From Microbacterium sp. CH12i (GTDB lineage: Bacteria > Actinomycetota > Actinomycetes > Actinomycetales > Microbacteriaceae): a stretch of 64,000 bases of DNA. The notes below the pieces were generated by a model. That model searched no databases. It was given only the letters and a program-made list of their open reading frames with translations, and was not told the origin of the DNA. The stretch is from positions 62,001-126,000 of the forward strand of contig NZ_JHET01000010.1 of the NCBI RefSeq assembly GCF_000685355.1, read 5' to 3'. A program made the translations under genes and the position numbers. Below are positions 42,599 through 52,118 of this stretch, in pieces (within the stretch, counting starts at the first letter, position 1; each line of letters opens with the position of its first letter).

Positions 42599-43393
42599 AT
42601 GAACCGCTCCCAGAAGATCACCGCCGCTGTCTCCGGCCTCGTCGTCGCGTGCCTCGTCGCGGTCGCTGCTCCCGCCGTTGCCTCGGTCGTGTCCGGGGTC
42701 GGCGGCTGGGCGCTGTTCAACCAGTCCGGCACCGAGCAGGCCGATGCCAGCGCACCCTCAGCAGACACGGTTGTGGCTGCGGATTCCACTGACAATCCAG
42801 ACGGCATCCCGGACGGGTACGTCGATATCGGCAATGGAACCTGGGTACCGGAAGGCGGCCCGGGCGATTGCACGGCAACGGCCTGGATCAACATCGCGGG
42901 CAACGAGGACGGACCGACCTACGCGACACTCACCGGCGCTGAACTCATCGACATGGGACCGCGGGAATTCGCGGCGGGCGCAGTGGGCTTGGACGAGCAG
43001 GGACAGATCGAGACCTACACCGTCGAGCCCGGCGACGCGCTGTTCGCGATCGGCGACCGCTTCTGCTTCGGCAATGCGCTGACCCTCGGAACGCTGAACC
43101 ACCGTTGCTGCGGCACTGCGATCCAGCCCGGCGATGTGCTGTACCTGCGCCCAGACCCCACGCTTCCGTTGGTCAGCTCTTTCATGCCTTACGCGGCCGA
43201 ACCGGGAACGTCGACCATCCCGTACTTCCACACGGTCTATGAGTTCTCGACCGCCATCGCCGCGCGCGACCTGCCAACTGCTCAATCCGTGTGGGACCGC
43301 CTATCCGTGGATGTCTCCCCGGATGCCGCGAGCGTCATCACTCAAGCGCTCAGCGAGAGCAACTGGACGCTGTTGCGTCGGATGTTCCCCTAA
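42599..43393 (+). CDS. Exported protein with LysM-like domain
   Basis: This 264-residue protein has a signal or anchor helix (SGLVVACLVAVAAPAVASVV), a low-complexity Ala/Ser/Asp spacer, and a LysM-like segment at about residues 138-180: ETYTVEPGDALFAIGDRFCF, then a second half with PGDVLYLRP. Four cysteines (CTATA, CFGNA and HRCCG) may form disulfides. LysM domains bind peptidoglycan or chitin, so it likely sits on the cell wall. The rest is unlike any family I know. It precedes the convergent two-component operon. Confidence 0.65.
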   Translation: MNRSQKITAAVSGLVVACLVAVAAPAVASVVSGVGGWALFNQSGTEQADASAPSADTVVAADSTDNPDGIPDGYVDIGNGTWVPEGGPGDCTATAWINIAGNEDGPTYATLTGAELIDMGPREFAAGAVGLDEQGQIETYTVEPGDALFAIGDRFCFGNALTLGTLNHRCCGTAIQPGDVLYLRPDPTLPLVSSFMPYAAEPGTSTIPYFHTVYEFSTAIAARDLPTAQSVWDRLSVDVSPDAASVITQALSESNWTLLRRMFP

Positions 43394-43450
43394 CCAGCGC
43401 GGCATCGAAGTCCCGCGCATCCCGTCAGCGAGCATCCCGGTTGGCTACCG

Positions 43451-44101
43451 CTACTGCTGGTTGAGGTACTGAAGCACGGCGAGCACACGGCGGTGCGCAT
43501 CAGAATCGACGGGCAGCGAGAGTGCATCGTAGATCCTCGATATGTGCTGCACGACCGACTTCTCCGTGAGGAAGAGCAGCGCGGCAATGGACGCATTGCT
43601 TCGTCCTTCGGCAACCAGCGCGAGCACCTCGCGCTGCCGCACCGTGAGCGCGCCGACTGCGGAATCAGAAATGCGTGCGCGGGCCACCATCAGAGCGATC
43701 ACGTCCGGGTCGATGGCGGTGCCGCCCTGGGCCACTTCCCGCAGATTGCCGAGGAAGGTGTCTACATCCGCGATTCGCTGCTTCAAGAGATACCCCACGC
43801 CCCCGGCCTGATCGCTCAGAAGTTCGACCGCGTAACGCCGCTGCACATGCTGCGAGAGCACCACTACAGATGTGCCAGGGAATTGCTCGCGGATGCGCGC
43901 CGCCGCAACGAGGCCTTCTTCGGTGTACGTCGGCGGCATCCGGATATCCGTCACCACAAGGTCCGGTCGGTGGGTGGCCACAGATCGCTCGAGAGACTCA
44001 GCATCCGACACGGAATCCACAACATCGAAGCCGCCCTCATCGAGCACCAACTCCAGGCCTCTGCGCAACAGGGCCTCATCCTCACCGATGACTACGCGCA
44101 C
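43451..44101 (-). CDS. NarL/LuxR-family response regulator
   Basis: This 216-residue regulator has a receiver domain (residues ~1-120) with the acidic pair in GEDEA, phosphorylation site Asp52 in VVTDIRMPP and Lys in YLLKQR. The C-terminal LuxR helix-turn-helix reads LTVRQREVLALVAEGRSNASIA with the family E/V/L pattern, followed by VVQHISRIYDAL. The GTG start at 44101 overlaps the end of the sensor-kinase gene by ten bases, so the pair is a coupled two-component system. Targets are not visible; the nearby serine-hydrolase genes or the LysM protein are possible. Confidence 0.92.
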   Translation of the reverse strand: MRVVIGEDEALLRRGLELVLDEGGFDVVDSVSDAESLERSVATHRPDLVVTDIRMPPTYTEEGLVAAARIREQFPGTSVVVLSQHVQRRYAVELLSDQAGGVGYLLKQRIADVDTFLGNLREVAQGGTAIDPDVIALMVARARISDSAVGALTVRQREVLALVAEGRSNASIAALLFLTEKSVVQHISRIYDALSLPVDSDAHRRVLAVLQYLNQQ

Positions 44102-45845
44102 GGCACTTCCACTCTGATCGTCGTTCCGTTGTCTGGTTCACTGACCACGACAAGTGTTCCCCCAAGCACATCTATACGCTCGGCCATCCCGAGAAGTCCT
44201 GAGCCGCCTCCGGCGCGCGCGCCGCCCCGCCCGTCATCCCTCACCTCGATGTGCAGGCTGTCCGCTGTTCGACGCAGGCTCACGTTGATGGCACGAGCAT
44301 CCGAGTATTTGACGGCGTTAGCGAGCGCCTCGGCGACCACAAAATAGGCGACGCTCTCCACAGCCGGCGGGCAGTCACCATCGACGACGTCGAGATGCAG
44401 TGTGGTAGGGATCGGCATCCGATCGACGAGGTCTTCGGCGGCAGCGACAGCCCTCGCTGAATGAGGGCAGCCGGCATCACGGAATGGACCAGTTCACGCA
44501 GTTCCACAGCCGCTGAGTCGATGCCCTCTCGCAACGCCGTTGCTCGTTGCGAGAGCGACAGACCTTCGCCGGGACCGAGCGCGCGCGCAAGCCGCTGCGC
44601 GTCCAGCGCGAGCAGCACCAACTGCACCTGCAGCCCGTCGTGGAGGTCCTGCGCGATGCGGCGGCGCTCGTGATCGGCGGCTTCGACAAGCCGCTCGCGT
44701 GAGAGCTGGAGCGCGCGCCTGCTCGCACGCAGCTCTGCGGTCAGCCTTTCGCGATCCAGCGCGATCGCCACCACTCGCCCCGCGGTGCGCGCAAGCTCTG
44801 GCTCCGGCATGAGCGCCCTGTCATAAGAGATCGCGCCGATGCGCCGACCGTCGAGCTCGACGACTTCCGTCCCACGCGAGACCTCGGGCTCGACGCCGAC
44901 CTCAACGCCCTGCGCATCGACATATATCGCGCGGGAGGACACCCAAAACCAGACCTCGATCGTCGGGTCTCCGAGTGTCCGCGCCAAGGCACCCGCGATG
45001 GCCGGCTTCTCGTCGCCGGCCGCGCCGAGCCAGGCCCCAAGCTCCTCGAGCTCGCCGGTGCGAGCGACACCGCCGCGCAGCACCGCGAGCGCGAACGCGA
45101 CTGGCACGAGCGCGATGACCGTCAATTGGAGGATGCCGACTGCATCGGCTGGCCAGCTTAGGAATGCGCCGAGCAGCCGCGTCGCGAAGAAGAGAACGGC
45201 GATGGCGAAGATGCCGTAGAAGTACAGCGGCACGAGCACGCGGCGTTCCGCTGTTGACGCACGCTTCAGCCGGAAGACCAGCTGCACACCCGTGACAATG
45301 AACACCAGTCCGCCGATGAGGGTCTGCGCGGATGCTGCGAACTCAGCAACCCATGGCGCATCCCACAACGACGAAGTGGAGAAACTCGGGTGCGGGATGA
45401 AGAGGTAACGCGGAGCCTGCAGCACGAGCGCCGTGAAGTACCCCGCGGCGACCGTGATCTGCGAAACCTTCCCGTGCAGCCGACCGGAGGGGAAGGCCAG
45501 CAGCAGGTGGATGAGCACGGCGAGTGTGAGGCTGCCTCCGACCACGCCGAGTGCAACGAACAGCGGCACCGTGGTGTTTTCCGCTCCGGTGAGGAAGATC
45601 CCCACCCCGGCCAGCAGGAGGAGTGCGCCCATCCGATTACTCGGTCGGTAATACCAGGAGAGCAATCCGGCGATCAGGTATACGACGAGAGCCGAGGGGA
45701 ACAGGATGCGGGCGATGTCCATCGAGCCGCCGGACGGCAGGAGCGCGACAAGCAGCACGACGAAGAGCAGACCGGCGACGAGAAGCGCGAGAAGCGCCCG
45801 ATCGAATGAGCGACGCAGCGGCGAGCGCAGTTCGCGCATCCTCAC
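44092..45845 (-). CDS. NarL-type sensor histidine kinase (one-base deletion)
   Basis: With one base restored near 44442 this is a 584-residue kinase. The N-terminal ~240 residues hold seven or eight membrane helices, a sensing domain without a large extracellular loop. A linker/GAF-like region precedes HisKA_3: EAADHERRRIAQDLHDGLQVQL (His in ERRRIAQDLHDG). Deletion of G from CTGGCC shifts the frame just after AALIQRGLSL. The next frame continues EDLVDRMPIPTTLHLD and has the ATPase motifs VAEALANAVKYSDA (N-box) and DDGRGG..GSGLLGMAERI (G-boxes). It is coupled to the response-regulator gene. Confidence 0.93.
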
Positions 45846-46020
45846 CCCGTTCTGTTTCTCGGCACTCGCGATGAGGCCCCTTCAGCTCTTGCGCCACATT
45901 GGGGACTCAGGTCTCTAACGGCGCCCGCGATGGTTTGCGTAGCGTGCTGATCATGCCCTCAAGAACTGAGACTATTGCCCTCGCCAGCGATCGGCGACTT
46001 GCCTGTCAGGAGCACACATC

Positions 46021-47268
46021 GTGATTGCACGCCTTCGTGCGTTTTTGGGTACGGGTACGGCCGCGTGCGTCGGGCTCGTTCTCGTCGGATGCAGCGCTGC
46101 GACGCCGCCCGCGGCATCCGAGACTCCGGTGGCTGTTGAGGATCCTGCAGCCGTTGCCATCGTCGACGATCTGGCGAATGCGCAATTCGAGAAGCGCGAG
46201 CTGGCGTCTGTCGTCGTCCAGGTGCGCATCGATGGTGAAACAGTCACAACCCTCGCCCTCGGCGACTCGATGACCGGTGTACCCGTGAGTGAGGACGGAC
46301 ACTTCCGAAATGGCGCTGTCGCGATCATGTACATGGCCGCCACAATGCTCGCGATGGCCGATGAGGGGCTCGTCGACATCGACGAGCCGATCTCACGTTG
46401 GCTACCCGAGTGGCCGGGAGCCGATACCGCGACCCTGCGGATGCTCGCGTCGATGACCGCCGGCTACCCGGATCACGTTGCGAACCCCGACTTCGATGCT
46501 GCGAACGACGCTGACCCGTTTCGGGCGTGGACCGAGGACGAGCTCCTGGCATTCAGCAGCGCCACCCCGCGCATGTTCGCACCGGGCGAGAACTGGGACT
46601 ACTCACACGCCGGATACATCCTGCTCGGCAGGGTTCTCGCCGAAGCGGGCGATGCCCCGGTCGACGAGCTCATCGCGAAGTATGTGCTCGACCCGCTCGA
46701 CCTCGCTGGGACGGTGCATGACATCACCGCCCGGATGCCGGATCCTGTCGTGCACGGATTCACTGCGGAACGCGGAACCTATGAAGACTCGACCTACTGG
46801 AATCCGTCGTGGACGCTGCCGGCCGGGGCCATCGAGACGACGACGATCGATGACATGGCATCCAGCTTCGACGCGATCGTCGGCCGCGGTGAACTTCTCT
46901 CTGCCGAATCGTACGAGGAGATGATCGCTCCCGCACTGGTCGGCTTCGGCGCGCCACTGGATGGATGCAGCAACTGCCACACTCTCACCAAAGAGTGGAA
47001 CTACGGCCTCGGAGTGTTCATTCAGGACGACTGGATACTGCAGACGCCGCTGTTCGGCGGATACCAGTCAGCCGTTGCCACGCTCCCTGCATCGAGTTCA
47101 GACCGAGGTTCAGTAACGATCGCAGTGTCGGCTGTGCCGGGACCGAACAGCTACGCAGATTGGGATATCTCGCTGACGAACTGGTCGACCGAGCTCGCCC
47201 TCCAGATCGCCACGCAGCTCGTGCCTGAGAACCCGCCGCCGGCGTTCACCCACGGTCCGCCGAAGTAG
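46021..47268 (+). CDS. Serine-hydrolase-fold lipoprotein lacking catalytic residues
   Basis: This 415-residue lipoprotein (lipobox LVGC, residue ~24) aligns with the next gene throughout. Where the intact paralogue has FRIGSNTKTM (SxxK), this one has FRNGAVAIMYM, so the nucleophilic Ser and general-base Lys are Ala and Ile. The YSN motif is YSH (YSHAGYILLG), and HDG is replaced by GGY. The overall beta-lactamase/DD-peptidase fold is otherwise kept: WTEDELLAFS, FAPGENWDY, DDMASSFDAIVGRGEL. A Cys pair CSNC is special to it. Probably a binding or regulatory pseudo-enzyme at the cell envelope. The gene has normal codon use, so it is not a recent pseudogene. Confidence 0.85.
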   Translation: MIARLRAFLGTGTAACVGLVLVGCSAATPPAASETPVAVEDPAAVAIVDDLANAQFEKRELASVVVQVRIDGETVTTLALGDSMTGVPVSEDGHFRNGAVAIMYMAATMLAMADEGLVDIDEPISRWLPEWPGADTATLRMLASMTAGYPDHVANPDFDAANDADPFRAWTEDELLAFSSATPRMFAPGENWDYSHAGYILLGRVLAEAGDAPVDELIAKYVLDPLDLAGTVHDITARMPDPVVHGFTAERGTYEDSTYWNPSWTLPAGAIETTTIDDMASSFDAIVGRGELLSAESYEEMIAPALVGFGAPLDGCSNCHTLTKEWNYGLGVFIQDDWILQTPLFGGYQSAVATLPASSSDRGSVTIAVSAVPGPNSYADWDISLTNWSTELALQIATQLVPENPPPAFTHGPPK

Positions 47269-47297
47269 CATCCGGCGGGGCGGGCACCGCATCCGTT

Positions 47298-47319
47298 GGA
47301 GACCTAGGTCTCCTTTTTT
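47298..47319 (+). terminator. Palindromic terminator
   Basis: The palindrome GGAGACCTAGGTCTCC is followed by six T, just before the second serine-hydrolase gene. It should end transcription of the first, so the two paralogues are probably separate transcripts. Confidence 0.8.
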
Positions 47320-47348
47320 CGCCGCTCGCGACTGACACGATTGCGACC

Positions 47349-48617
47349 ATGATCAAAAAATCTGCCCTAGCCATCTTCGTGGTCGGTGCGGTGCTGAGTC
47401 TCAGCGCGTGCGCCTCGCCGGGTGCGGCACCGGCCGCACCCGTGACGGACTCGCCAGCCGAGGTCACGCCCGAATACGCCGCGACCCTTGAGGGGCAGAT
47501 CACCGACGTGATGGAGAAAAATGCCATCCCCGGAGTCGTCGTGTCAGTGCAGTCGCCGTCGAAGGGCGACTGGTCGGCGACTTTCGGCACGGCTGAATTG
47601 GGCGCCGACGTACCGATGTCACTCGACGACTATTTTCGGATCGGCAGCAACACGAAGACGATGACCTCGACCGTCATCCTGCAGCTTGTCGACGAGGGCA
47701 AACTCTCGCTCGACGACCCGATCTCGAAATACCGCCCCGACGTACCCGGAGGTGAGAACATCACCATCACTCAGCTCTCGGAGATGCGAAGCGGGCTCTT
47801 CAGCTACACCTTCGACCCTGGCTTCAATTCCACCCTCGACGATGATCCGCAAAAAGCGTGGACTCCCGACGAGCTTCTCGCGATCGCGTTCTCGCACCCG
47901 GTGAATGCGGCGCCCGGAACGGAGTTCGAATACAGCAATACCAACATCGTGCTGCTCGGCGTCGTGATCGAACAGCTCACCGGGATGTCAGCATCCGAGG
48001 CCTTCAAGGAGAGAATCTTCGAACCACTCGGTCTGAAGCACTCCTCGCTGCCGGCCGCCACGGACTCTTCCATCCCTCAGAGCCACGCGCGGGGATACCA
48101 ATTCGGCACGAACGTCGACACGATCGACTCGTACGCGGTTCCGGCGGACCAACTCTCTGACGCGCTCGACGGCACGCTAGAGCCCATAGATCAGACGGAC
48201 GCGAATCCTTCGTGGGGCTGGACGGCCGGCGGAGCCATCTCGACGCCCGCTGATCTCGCCGTCTATGTAAAAGCCCTCGTGGGCGGTGGACTACTAGATG
48301 ACGCCACCCAGAAACTGCGCTTGGCGAGCATCCAGCCGATGAGTGCAGGAGCACCCAGTGGGATCGGTTACGGTCTCGGCATCGTCCAATTCGCCCCAGG
48401 GATCTTCGGCCACGACGGACAACTCCCGGGCTTCTCGACGTTCATGGTCTACAACGTTGACACCGGCGACACCATCATCATCGGATGCAACCTCTCAGCC
48501 TCGCCGGTCGACGGGCAGAACGCCGCTGTCGTGCTCGCGAAGTCGGTAATGGGCGCCATGTATGGGGCGTCCGTCTTGCCGCCCGATCCGGCAGCATCGC
48601 CGACACCGACGCCGTAG
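47349..48617 (+). CDS. Serine-hydrolase lipoprotein (DD-carboxypeptidase / class C beta-lactamase family)
   Basis: This 422-residue lipoprotein (lipobox LSAC, residue ~21) has all three catalytic motifs of the SxxK family: FRIGSNTKTM (Ser-x-x-Lys at SNTK), YSNTNIVLLG (Tyr-Ser-Asn) and HDGQLPG (His-Asp-Gly). An N-terminal Pro/Ala/Thr-rich linker (residues ~25-45) spaces the domain from the membrane. Likely activities are D-Ala-D-Ala carboxypeptidase, D-aminopeptidase or esterase; resistance to beta-lactams is not implied. The paralogue upstream has lost these residues. Confidence 0.9.
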   Translation: MIKKSALAIFVVGAVLSLSACASPGAAPAAPVTDSPAEVTPEYAATLEGQITDVMEKNAIPGVVVSVQSPSKGDWSATFGTAELGADVPMSLDDYFRIGSNTKTMTSTVILQLVDEGKLSLDDPISKYRPDVPGGENITITQLSEMRSGLFSYTFDPGFNSTLDDDPQKAWTPDELLAIAFSHPVNAAPGTEFEYSNTNIVLLGVVIEQLTGMSASEAFKERIFEPLGLKHSSLPAATDSSIPQSHARGYQFGTNVDTIDSYAVPADQLSDALDGTLEPIDQTDANPSWGWTAGGAISTPADLAVYVKALVGGGLLDDATQKLRLASIQPMSAGAPSGIGYGLGIVQFAPGIFGHDGQLPGFSTFMVYNVDTGDTIIIGCNLSASPVDGQNAAVVLAKSVMGAMYGASVLPPDPAASPTPTP

Positions 48618-48632
48618 CTCCGGCTGCGCGTC

Positions 48633-48664
48633 CGCGGAGCTGACGAGTCATCGCCAGCTCCGCG
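48633..48664. terminator. Bidirectional hairpin between convergent genes
   Basis: The 10-bp arms CGCGGAGCTG and CAGCTCCGCG enclose a 12-base loop between the stop codons of the serine hydrolase and the DUF1206 gene. No T-run follows, so termination strength is uncertain. Confidence 0.5.
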
Positions 48665-48666
48665 AA

Positions 48667-49479
48667 TCACATCCTCGCGTAGCGGGCGCGTGCGAAGCAG
48701 AACAGGCCGTAGAGGATAAGCCCGGCGCCCACAGTCCACAGGATCACCGTGCCGAACGGAAGTCCTGCGAGCGTGCGCAGCGCAGAATCCAGTCCGCCGG
48801 CAGCTTCGGGGTTATGTGTGAGCGCGGCGACCACGAAGAGCACTCCGGCCACGGCGACCGCGATGCCCTTCGCGATGTAACCGGCGACGCCGAAGGTGAC
48901 GATGCCAGAGCGCGTGGCTCCGGTCGGAAGGTTGAGATTCTTCTTGAATGCCTTGGTGATGCCGCGGACGATGAATGCGATGCCGATCGCGACCACGATG
49001 AGACCGAGTAGAACAAGCAGTGCGACACCCGCAGGCACGGCCAGGAGTTGAGCGCTGAGCGACTGGGAGGACTGGGACGACTGAGACTGCCCGCCAAGAG
49101 CGTAGGTGAGCGCGGTCCCAGCGATCGCGAGGTAGGCGAACGCAGTGCCGATGAATTTGATCCGGTATCCCCACTTCTTTTTCGTGTCGGGGTCACGCTC
49201 AGTCACGGCTTCCGCGATCTGCCAGATCGCGAGCGCGAAAAGACCGACAACGATGATCCACAGCAGTACGACGCCTGCCGATGACTTCTGGATCTGCTGC
49301 ATCGCACCTCCCTGATCGGCGTCGCCGCCTCCTCCGCCTGTGGTGATCGAGATCGCGATAGCCCCGATGAGAACGTGCAGGATGCCGAGAACGATGTACC
49401 CAACGCGAGCGAGGACACGGAACGCATCGGACCCCTGGGCCGCTCTGGCTGTCGACGCGGCTGAAGTCTTGGGATTCAT
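48667..49479 (-). CDS. DUF1206 membrane protein
   Basis: This 270-residue protein has six or so transmembrane helices in three similar pairs, as in DUF1206: VLARVGYIVLGILHVLIG near the N-terminus, YRIKFIGTAFAYLAIAG in the middle and FGVAGYIAKGIAVAVAG after. The function is unknown. A Gln/Ser tract (GQSQSSQSSQS) lies in one loop. The start overlaps the stop of the PAP2-family gene by four bases, so the two are coupled. Confidence 0.88.
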   Translation of the reverse strand: MNPKTSAASTARAAQGSDAFRVLARVGYIVLGILHVLIGAIAISITTGGGGGDADQGGAMQQIQKSSAGVVLLWIIVVGLFALAIWQIAEAVTERDPDTKKKWGYRIKFIGTAFAYLAIAGTALTYALGGQSQSSQSSQSLSAQLLAVPAGVALLVLLGLIVVAIGIAFIVRGITKAFKKNLNLPTGATRSGIVTFGVAGYIAKGIAVAVAGVLFVVAALTHNPEAAGGLDSALRTLAGLPFGTVILWTVGAGLILYGLFCFARARYARM

Positions 49480-50161
49480 GAGTTCGCGACACTTTCAATC
49501 GGTTGTTCGTTGGAGGATGCATCGACGGTGCGGGTGGCGTGACGATCGCGTACGGCCTCTGCTGCGACCCAGATAAGCATGCCAACGGCGATGCCTTCAA
49601 GGAGACCGGCCACCACGTCGCTGAGCCAGTGCGCGTGGAGATAGGTGCGACTCCACATCATCATGAGAACCCACACGGCGCCGAGGCTCCACACGTACCA
49701 GCGTCGCAGGAGCAGTCCGAGGACGACGACAACCGTCGTCGCGACGGCAGTATGCCCGGAGGGGAATGAGGTCGCGACACTTTCAGCGAGCGAGTCCTCG
49801 GGACGCTTGCGGGCGATCACAGCGGCCATGGTCGCCCCGATCGCGACGACGACGATCATGGCAGCCGCCAGCGTTACGGCATCCCCTCGCGCCCGCGCCA
49901 TAGGAGCCACGCGATGAAAATGGCTCCCACGACGATCATTCCGATCGTGCCCCCGACGACCGCGGGCACCCAGGCGGCGATGATTAAAGCGTCGTTGAGG
50001 TTCGCCACCATAAGGTCATGCCACCAGACGTCGACCGCCAGCGGCTCGTGATCACCTGCCGCCACGATGAGTCGGAGGGTGATGAACGCGATAACGGCTG
50101 CAACTCCCACGACGAAGGCGATCATGCGGCGCCGGGAGGTCGGGGCGATATCGGTGCTCAT
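49476..50161 (-). CDS. PAP2 family phosphatase (one-base deletion)
   Basis: With one G restored in the run at 49883-49886 (four C on the plus strand, five expected) the protein has 228 residues and about six transmembrane helices. The first part, ending LLWRGREG, continues as DAVTLAAAMIVVVAI in the next frame. The phosphatase signature is complete in the second part: RKRPE (K..RP), FPSGHTA (PSGH) and SRTYLHAHWLSDV (SR-x5-H-x3-D). PAP2 enzymes dephosphorylate lipids such as undecaprenyl pyrophosphate or phosphatidic acid. Coupled to the DUF1206 gene. Confidence 0.9.
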
Positions 50162-50600
50162 GCCAGTGCCCTCCCAGAGATCACGCCTTGTGCGGTAAGG
50201 GTAAGACTATTCTGCGGCGGCCGGTTTGCGAGCCTTGTGCGGCTTCATCGAACAGGCGCGCATCCCGGATACGACAAAACCCCCGATTTCCGCACAAACC
50301 CGGCACTGCGGAGCATCCGCTGCTCTGGGTGAGCGATGCCGTCGCCTGGTGCTACGCGAACGGCGGCGACTGGATCCGTCGCGTCGACGCGATCGTCGAG
50401 CCCCGGGTTACCCGGCTGTAGAAACACGTGAGCCTGGCTCGTCTACCGTCCGGAAGACTGCCAGGCTCCGAGGGCTACTGCCCGCCGTGCTACACACGTA
50501 CCTCGGCGGCTCGGTGAACGGCCAGTGCGATCTGTTCTCGACATCTCAACCGGCACAGTCCTCCCCAGCACCGTTCCAGCCAAGGTTCCGGATACGCAAA
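50162..50600. other. Gap with a C-terminal gene remnant and a duplicated terminator-like sequence
   Basis: No complete gene is seen. On the plus strand about 50305-50421 encodes LLWVSDAVAWCYANGGDW and ends VEPRVTRL at a stop. It looks like the C-terminus of a real protein, a pattern I know from uncharacterised actinomycete proteins, with its body missing. The stretch CCGGATACGACAAAACCCCC near 50273 resembles CCGGATACGCAAAAACCCCC near 50590, beside the tRNA-Met terminator. This hints at an integration or deletion event. Confidence 0.45.
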
Positions 50601-50624
50601 AACCCCCGGAAATCCGGGGGTTTT
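50601..50624 (-). terminator. Terminator of the tRNA-Thr/tRNA-Met unit
   Basis: On the minus strand CCCCCGGA-TTT-CCGGGGG forms a short stem followed by five T, directly downstream of tRNA-Met. Confidence 0.85.
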
Positions 50625-50630
50625 CATCTG

Positions 50631-50704
50631 TAGCAGGAGCGGGGCTTGAACCCGCGACCTCACGATTATGAGTCGTGCGCTCTGACCAGCTGAGCTACCC
50701 TGCC
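50631..50704 (-). tRNA. tRNA-Met (CAT)
   Basis: The 74-base cloverleaf reads GGCAGGG..TA-GCTC on the minus strand. The anticodon loop CTCATAA lies in the stem CACGA/TCGTG, so the anticodon is CAT. The T arm is GCGGG-TTCAAGC-CCCGC. The terminal G1-U72 pair and 3' ...GCTA are usual in actinomycete elongator tRNA-Met. It lies downstream of tRNA-Thr in one transcript. Confidence 0.95.
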
Positions 50705-50738
50705 GCGAGGCATCCATCGGCGTGAGAAGAATGCTGCG

Positions 50739-50809
<71 letters not shown>

Positions 50810-50876
50810 GCTGTCACCCGTGAAGGCAACCACACGAGAATACCATCACTTTGGCGTTCCCATGAAACTGAGGCCG

Positions 50877-51998
50877 CTAGTACGAGTACCGTCCCGCGTT
50901 CTCCTGCATCCAGGGAAGCGGGTCGATCGTCGCACCGCTGACAATGAGTTCGAAGTGCAGGTGTGCGCCGTACGAGCGACCGGTATTTCCGACCAGTCCG
51001 ACAACATCTCCGACCTTCACGGTTTGCCCTGCGACGACCTTGAGCGAGCCGTACTGCATGTGCGAGTAATGACTGGTGATGACCTTTCCGTCAATCACGT
51101 GGTCGACGTACACGGTCACGCCGTAGTTTCCGCCGGACTCGGTCGCGATGCGCACAGTGCCGTCGGCGATCGACTGAATCGGAGCACCCTCACCCGGGAC
51201 AAGGTCGAGGCCCTCGTGCATGCCGCCCTCGCGCATGCCGTAGCCGGAACTCATCGCCACACCCACCACAAACGGCCACTGGATCGCCGCATTCGGGTCA
51301 TTCGTGTACAGCGACGCGGAGAAGTTGATTCCCTCTTCTGCCGCCAGCTGCCCCAGCGAGATCGTCGAGAAGGCGTCGATACGCTGCATCACGTCGTTCT
51401 TCACGTCGGATGACGCGACAAATGCCTGGATCTCGTCACCAGCGCCCTCGGATGCCGTGCCCTTGGTTGCGGCGACCAGCGAAGTCACCGACTGCGCCTG
51501 ACCGCCCTTCACACCCGCGACAGCCGCCGCAGGAAGAGTCATCGAAACGGCGAGCAGACCCGCAGCACCCATGACACCAACCGTCGCGCCGAAGGCGATG
51601 AACTTACGACGTGACTTGTGCTTGCGAGGCGCCACGTGGACCGTGGTCGCCTCGGTGGGGAGAGCGTTCTCGACCGGGAGTTCTTCTTCGGTCGCCTTGA
51701 CGACGGGAACCTCTGCGGCAATGGTACCGAAGGCACGGGATGCTGCGATGAACGCGTCGACGTCAGCAGCAGCATCCGCTCCCGCACGTTCGCGCTCACG
51801 AACAGCGCGACGCGAGAGCGGCTGCACTGCAGCTCCCAGAAGCGCGGCATCAGCAAGAGCGACGCGGAGAACAGCAGAAGTCGCCGCTTCTACGGGAGAG
51901 GTCACTTCGATATCCGCGGGAGTCGAAGAAATCACGGTCCGTCGCCGGCTGTCTCGCCGCGTGCGTGCGGGCTCAGCCATAGGGGTATCGAAAGGCAA
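50877..51998 (-). CDS. M23 family peptidoglycan endopeptidase
   Basis: This protein of up to 373 residues has a long charged cytosolic N-terminus (~130 residues), one membrane helix (FIAFGATVGVMGAAGLLAVS), a linker, and a C-terminal LytM/M23 domain. The zinc site is visible as SGYGMREGGMHEGLDL (His and Asp) and GAHLHFEL. ISSYSHMQYGSL-like and GQTVKVGDVVGLVGNTG segments complete the fold. It probably cleaves peptide cross-bridges in the wall, or is a regulator of cell separation. The start could be TTG 51998 (after CGAGAGAACGACTT) or ATG 51980 (MAEPARTRRDS). Confidence 0.9.
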   Translation of the reverse strand: MPFDTPMAEPARTRRDSRRRTVISSTPADIEVTSPVEAATSAVLRVALADAALLGAAVQPLSRRAVRERERAGADAAADVDAFIAASRAFGTIAAEVPVVKATEEELPVENALPTEATTVHVAPRKHKSRRKFIAFGATVGVMGAAGLLAVSMTLPAAAVAGVKGGQAQSVTSLVAATKGTASEGAGDEIQAFVASSDVKNDVMQRIDAFSTISLGQLAAEEGINFSASLYTNDPNAAIQWPFVVGVAMSSGYGMREGGMHEGLDLVPGEGAPIQSIADGTVRIATESGGNYGVTVYVDHVIDGKVITSHYSHMQYGSLKVVAGQTVKVGDVVGLVGNTGRSYGAHLHFELIVSGATIDPLPWMQENAGRYSY

Positions 51999-52118
51999 AA
52001 GTCGTTCTCTCGGGGGAATTCGTAAAAGTGAGGGCTTACACCTTCGAAGTTCGGGGAGCGAAGGTAACGAACAGATAAACGCTATCGTGAGCGGCCTGAG
52101 AATGCCATGTGCGGATCC

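Noticed and set aside
47298..47319. Palindrome GGAGACCTAGGTCTCC as a regulator operator
   Set aside because: The six T that follow directly and its location after a stop codon fit a terminator better.
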